Source: CAKZLS01 sp963701445 (GTDB lineage: Bacteria; Pseudomonadota; Alphaproteobacteria; Rhodospirillales; Defluviicoccaceae). Taken from it: a stretch of 64,000 bases of DNA. The translations under genes and the position numbers were made by a program. Of this stretch, positions 60,887 through 64,000 are shown piece after piece (positions within the stretch are counted from its first letter, which is position 1; every line of letters begins with the position of its first letter). Under the pieces are notes generated by a model, which searched no databases, was not told where the DNA came from, and was given only the letters and a program-made list of their open reading frames with translations. The DNA lies in assembly GCA_963701445.1 (NCBI GenBank), contig CAVPAM010000006.1, positions 1-64,000 of the forward strand. The letters run 5' to 3'.

Positions 60887-62056
60887 TCAGGCGGACATGT
60901 CCGCCTTGACGGTGGCGTAGGCCCAGTCGAGCCACGGGAACAGCGCCTCCAGGTCGGACCGTTCCACGGTCGCTCCGGCCCAGATGCGCAGGCCCGGCGG
61001 CGCGTCGCGGTAGGCACCGGTGTCGTAGCCCACGCCCTCGGCGTCGAGCAGCGTGGAGATCTTCTTCGCCGCCGCCGCCTGCTTGTCCTCCGGCAGGCCG
61101 AGGAACCACGGGTCGACCACCTTCAGGCAGACCGAGGTATTGGAGCGCGTGGCCGGCTCCTCGGCCAGGAAATCCACCCAGCCGGTGGCCCCGACCCACG
61201 CCCGCATGGCCTCGAAATTGCCGTTCGACCGGGCCATGAGCCCCTTCAGGCCGCCGACGGTCTCGGCCCAGCGGAGCCCGTCCAGGGCGTCCTCCACGGC
61301 GATCATCGACGGCGTGTTGATGGTCTCGCCCTTGAACACGCCCTCCACCAGCTTGCCGCCCTTGGTCAGGCGGAACAGCTTCGGCATGGGCCACGGCGGC
61401 GTGTAGCTTTCCAGCCGCGCCACCGCGCGCGGGCTCAGGATCAGCATGCCGTGCTGGGCCTCGCCGCCCATGACCTTCTGCCACGAATAGGTGGTGGCAT
61501 CGAGCTTGTCCCAGGGAAGGTCCATGGCGAAGGCGGCGGACGTGGCGTCGCAGATGGTCACGCCCTCGCGGTCGGCGGCGATCCACTCGCCGTCGGGCAC
61601 GCGGACGCCGGACGTGGTGCCGTTCCAGGTGAACACCACGTCGCGGGCGGGGTCCACCTGCGAGAGGTCGGGGAGCTGGCCGTAGCCGGCCTTCAGCTCG
61701 CGCACGTCGGCGAGCTTGAGTTGCTTGACCACGTCGGTGACCCAGCCCTGGCCGAAGCTTTCCCAGGCGAGGATGTCGACGCCGCGCGCGCCCAGCAGCG
61801 ACCACATGGCCATTTCCACGGCGCCGGTGTCGGACGCCGGCACGATGCCGATGCGATAGTCTTCGGGAACGCCGAGGATCGCCCGGGTGCGGTCGATGAC
61901 CTCGGCGAGCTTGGCCTTGCCCGGCTTGGCGCGGTGCGACCGTCCGACGCAGGCGTCGGCGAGGCTTTCCACGGACCAGCCGGGGCGTTTCGCGCAGGGA
62001 CCGGAAGAGAAGCAGGGGTTGGCCGGACGGACGTTCGGCCGCAAAGATTTGTTCAT
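60887..62056 (-). CDS. serC: Phosphoserine aminotransferase
   Basis: A 389-residue PLP enzyme of the alphaproteobacterial SerC type: PANPCFSSGPCAKRPGW, SLADACVGRSHRAKPGKAKL, VPASDTGAVEMAMWSLLG, CDATSAAFAMDLPWDK and the PLP lysine in YSWQKVMGGEAQHGML. It converts phosphohydroxypyruvate to phosphoserine in the second step of serine synthesis and also serves pyridoxine synthesis. It leads the serC-serA operon and is preceded by a structured leader (62057-62130). Confidence 0.95.
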   Translation of the reverse strand: MNKSLRPNVRPANPCFSSGPCAKRPGWSVESLADACVGRSHRAKPGKAKLAEVIDRTRAILGVPEDYRIGIVPASDTGAVEMAMWSLLGARGVDILAWESFGQGWVTDVVKQLKLADVRELKAGYGQLPDLSQVDPARDVVFTWNGTTSGVRVPDGEWIAADREGVTICDATSAAFAMDLPWDKLDATTYSWQKVMGGEAQHGMLILSPRAVARLESYTPPWPMPKLFRLTKGGKLVEGVFKGETINTPSMIAVEDALDGLRWAETVGGLKGLMARSNGNFEAMRAWVGATGWVDFLAEEPATRSNTSVCLKVVDPWFLGLPEDKQAAAAKKISTLLDAEGVGYDTGAYRDAPPGLRIWAGATVERSDLEALFPWLDWAYATVKADMSA

Positions 62057-62130
62057 CTGTGACTCCCATCCTTACAGATGGGTCGCGGCCCGTTGGGAGG
62101 CCGTGGCCCGCGGCCCTTGTAAGTAGTGAA
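62057..62130 (-). ncRNA. serC leader element (candidate regulatory RNA)
   Basis: Directly before the serC start codon the minus strand forms a hairpin (CCCATC-loop TGTAAG-GATGGG, 62065-62082) next to GAGTCACAG and the ATG. Upstream is a GC-rich segment (62083-62115) with several self-complementary GGCC/GGGCCGCG blocks. This position and the CCCATCTGTAAGGATGGG hairpin fit the serC RNA motif described upstream of alphaproteobacterial serC-serA operons. The assignment is from memory of that motif and from its position; a covariance-model search would settle it. Confidence 0.55.
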
Positions 62131-62240
62131 ACAGTTTACGTCAATCGCCTTTTGCGTGCCCTTGACGCGGGCGTCCCGGCGCGACAGGGTGCGGTTTCGC
62201 ATGTCGCCAGATATTCCCGCGTGGCCAGTTGGGGGTGCTC

Positions 62241-63476
62241 GTGAGCCGGCTTTCCGTTTCCAAGTCCAAAATCCACATCGTGCTGCTGGAGGGCGTCCAC
62301 GAGAACGCCGTCCGGGCCCTCAACGCCAATGGCTACACCAACATCGAAACCCACGCGGGAGCGCCGGATCCCGAAACCCTGAAGAAACTGCTCCGGCGCG
62401 CCCACGTCGTGGGCATCCGCTCACGCACCAAACTCACCGGGGATCTGCTCGCCAGGGCCGACCGGCTGTTCTGCGTCGGCTGTTTCTGCATTGGCACGAA
62501 TCAGGTGGACACGCAAGCCGCCAAATTACGCGGGATCCCGGTGTTCAACGCGCCGTACTCCAACACCCGCTCGGTGGCCGAGCTGGTGATCGGCGAGATC
62601 ATCATGCTGTTCCGCCGGGTCCACGAGAAATCCATGCTGGCGCACGCCGGCGTGTGGCGCAAGACCGCCGAGGGTGCTCGCGAGATTCGCGGCAAGGTGC
62701 TGGGCGTGGTCGGTTACGGCCATATCGGCTCGCAGGTGTCCATCCTCGCCGAGGCCCTGGGCATGGGGGTGCGCTACTTCGACATCGTCGACAAGCTGTC
62801 GCTCGGCAACGCCACCGCGTGCGGGTCGCTGGAGGAACTGCTCGAGGCGTCCGACGTGGTCAGCCTGCACGTGCCGAGCACGCCCGAGACCCGCAACATG
62901 ATCGGCGCCGACGAACTCTGGCGCATGAAGCCGGGAAGCTGCCTGATCAACGCCGCCCGGGGCGACGTGGTGGACATCGACGCCCTCGCCGGCGCCATCC
63001 GGGACGGCCACCTGTTCGGCGCGGCGGTGGACGTGTTCCCGACGGAGCCCGCCACCGGCGAGGACCCGCTCGAAACGCCGCTGCTCGGCCTGCCCAACGT
63101 CATCCTCACCCCCCACGTCGGCGGCACCACCGAGGAGGCCCAGGCCAACATCGGCTCCGAGGTGGCGGAGAAGCTGATCAAGTATTCCGACAACGGCTCC
63201 ACCATCGGCGCGGTGAACTTCCTCGAAGCCTCCCTGCCCACCCAGCGCGACGCCACCCGCTTCCTCCACATCCACCGCAACGTCCCCGGCGTGCTGGCCA
63301 GGGTCAACGAGGTGTTCTCGTCGAAGAACCTCAACATCGCCGGCCAATACCTCCGCACCGACGCCGAGATCGGCTACATGGTCACCGACATCGACGGCCG
63401 CCTCGAAGCCGGCATGGGCATCCGCCGCGAGTTGCAGGCCATCGACGGGACGATCCGGGTGCGGTTCTTGTATTGA
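62241..63476 (+). CDS. D-3-phosphoglycerate dehydrogenase, short form with ACT domain
   Basis: A protein of about 411 residues of the E. coli SerA type: VLLEGVHENAVRALNANGY, RSRTKLTGDLL, CIGTNQVDTQAAKLRGIPVF, the NAD motif GVVGYGHIGSQVSILAE, VDVFPTEPATGEDPLETPL and TPHVGGTTEEAQANIG, with a C-terminal ACT domain (LHIHRNVPGVLARVNEVFSS). It makes the same reaction as the long SerA encoded by the divergent operon, so the genome carries two structurally different isozymes side by side. Start codon is uncertain among TTG 62229, GTG 62235 and GTG 62241; the last follows a GGGGG stretch. It may also act on 2-oxoglutarate. Confidence 0.9.
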   Translation: MSRLSVSKSKIHIVLLEGVHENAVRALNANGYTNIETHAGAPDPETLKKLLRRAHVVGIRSRTKLTGDLLARADRLFCVGCFCIGTNQVDTQAAKLRGIPVFNAPYSNTRSVAELVIGEIIMLFRRVHEKSMLAHAGVWRKTAEGAREIRGKVLGVVGYGHIGSQVSILAEALGMGVRYFDIVDKLSLGNATACGSLEELLEASDVVSLHVPSTPETRNMIGADELWRMKPGSCLINAARGDVVDIDALAGAIRDGHLFGAAVDVFPTEPATGEDPLETPLLGLPNVILTPHVGGTTEEAQANIGSEVAEKLIKYSDNGSTIGAVNFLEASLPTQRDATRFLHIHRNVPGVLARVNEVFSSKNLNIAGQYLRTDAEIGYMVTDIDGRLEAGMGIRRELQAIDGTIRVRFLY

Positions 63477-63704
63477 TAGGGAGTTGGAATCCCGCTTCCC
63501 TGTGGAGTGAATTTTCGAGTCGCGGCGTCGCGCGTTAAACCTCGAACTTTTTCTTGTTGCAGGAGAGCAGGCGCAATCTACCCCAGTTCCGAATGCGAAA
63601 TGCTAGCCAATTGCAGAACTCTGGCTAACCCGTTGTAGGTCTCTATCTCAAATCCGATGGGGTCATGAATCTATATACATTTATGAGATTGTGACTGGTC
63701 TTGT

Positions 63705-63998
63705 TCAGTGATCGGTTTTCGATTGTGCTTCGGGCAAGCCGGCTTTTCTCAGGTCGGCGAGCAGCCGTTCCAGATCCTCCGAATTGCGGTAAGGAAGCTG
63801 CTTGCGCAGGCTGGAAAGCGATTCGTTCGGATTGCTCGAGAGGATCTCCGCCACGGCGTTCTGCGCGAGGTCCGGGTTGCCTAACCTTGCGTAACATGCC
63901 GCCCGCAACCGAAAGGTGTTTATGTCGCGTTTGGTTATCTTGGCGAGGTGCTCAATCGCGTCGCCGCACTGGTCCTTGAGATAATGAGCCCAACCATA
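63705..63998 (-). CDS. C-terminal fragment of a TPR-containing protein, cut by the window edge
   Basis: The open frame enters from the right edge (YGWAHYLKDQCGDAIEHLAK) and ends at 63705 with LERLLADLRKAGLPE. Two helical-pair repeats are visible, including INTFRLRAACYARLGNPDLA, a tetratricopeptide pattern. The ending LRKAGLPE is common in class III adenylate cyclase/TPR regulators of alphaproteobacteria, so that is the best guess for the whole protein. No internal start with a ribosome site is convincing. The gap 63477-63704 upstream of it shows nothing else. Confidence 0.65.
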   Translation of the reverse strand, partial: YGWAHYLKDQCGDAIEHLAKITKRDINTFRLRAACYARLGNPDLAQNAVAEILSSNPNESLSSLRKQLPYRNSEDLERLLADLRKAGLPEAQSKTDH

Positions 63999-64000
63999 GT

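Noticed and set aside
59247..62069. A 940-codon minus-strand frame over serA and serC.
   Set aside because: It is out of frame with both conserved enzymes and rich in Arg/Gly; it is a shadow.
1..64000. tRNA and rRNA genes.
   Set aside because: The gaps were read for tRNA arms such as GGTTCGAATCC and for rRNA signatures; the only similar strings lie inside protein-coding genes.

Overview
The window is GC-rich chromosome from an alphaproteobacterium, most likely a flagellated member of the Rhodospirillales or a relative. The evidence is a cckA gene at the end of a flgB-flgC-fliE-fliQ-fliR-flhB operon, a GTTC-N7-GTTC type SOS box before recA, a serC leader element before serC-serA, a VPLPA-CTERM protein and the conserved order tetratricopeptide gene-bamB-der. 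No rRNA, tRNA, transposase or integrase gene was found. The genus cannot be named from the sequence.

Layout. 0-2.2 kb: a metal-efflux type permease and two RlpA-like genes. 2.2-5.9 kb: a VWA protein and its MoxR ATPase, separated by two decayed toxin-antitoxin loci (AbrB/PIN and MntA/HepT). 5.9-12.2 kb: CDF transporter, MFS transporter, alaS, recA. 13-19.6 kb: a LuxR-type regulator facing the flagellar/cckA operon. 19.9-27.7 kb: two membrane glycosyltransferases, a multi-PAS GGDEF/EAL protein, mtgA. 28.4-32.4 kb: a type VI-A CRISPR-Cas13a locus. 32.7-35.3 kb: a secreted beta-helix protein with a dockerin followed by a membrane-anchored cohesin-like protein. 36-50 kb: mgtE, pyruvate kinase, a PEP-CTERM protein, a lyase, a Cache-AlbA_2 membrane protein facing a TIR protein, cobD and assorted small genes. 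50-53.6 kb: bamB and der. 53.7-57 kb: proVWX. 57-59 kb: secreted-protein genes, relics and palindromic repeats. 59-63.5 kb: serC-serA and a divergent second serA.

The main find is Cas13a. A minus-strand gene carries two R-x4-H HEPN motifs and, after a one-base frameshift, the conserved C-terminal tail with YDRKLKNAV. It runs directly into a 4-repeat array whose repeat has the Cas13a-type hairpin. The frame-restored stop codon lies inside the first repeat, so gene and array overlap and no leader separates them. No cas1/cas2 lies nearby. Other points of interest are the cohesin/dockerin pair, a recurring short palindrome (ACCC-N4-6-GGGT type) in at least eight intergenic regions, a damaged der gene with a second copy of its 3' end 4.6 kb away, and the Cache-AlbA_2/TIR neighbours.

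Caution: single-base frameshifts interrupt several normally essential or conserved genes (der, flgC, mgtE, cas13a, the beta-helix gene) while very long genes nearby are intact. Uncorrected indels in the assembly are a real possibility, so frameshifted core genes are listed as CDS with the break noted. Only multiply broken or fragmentary genes are called pseudogenes.
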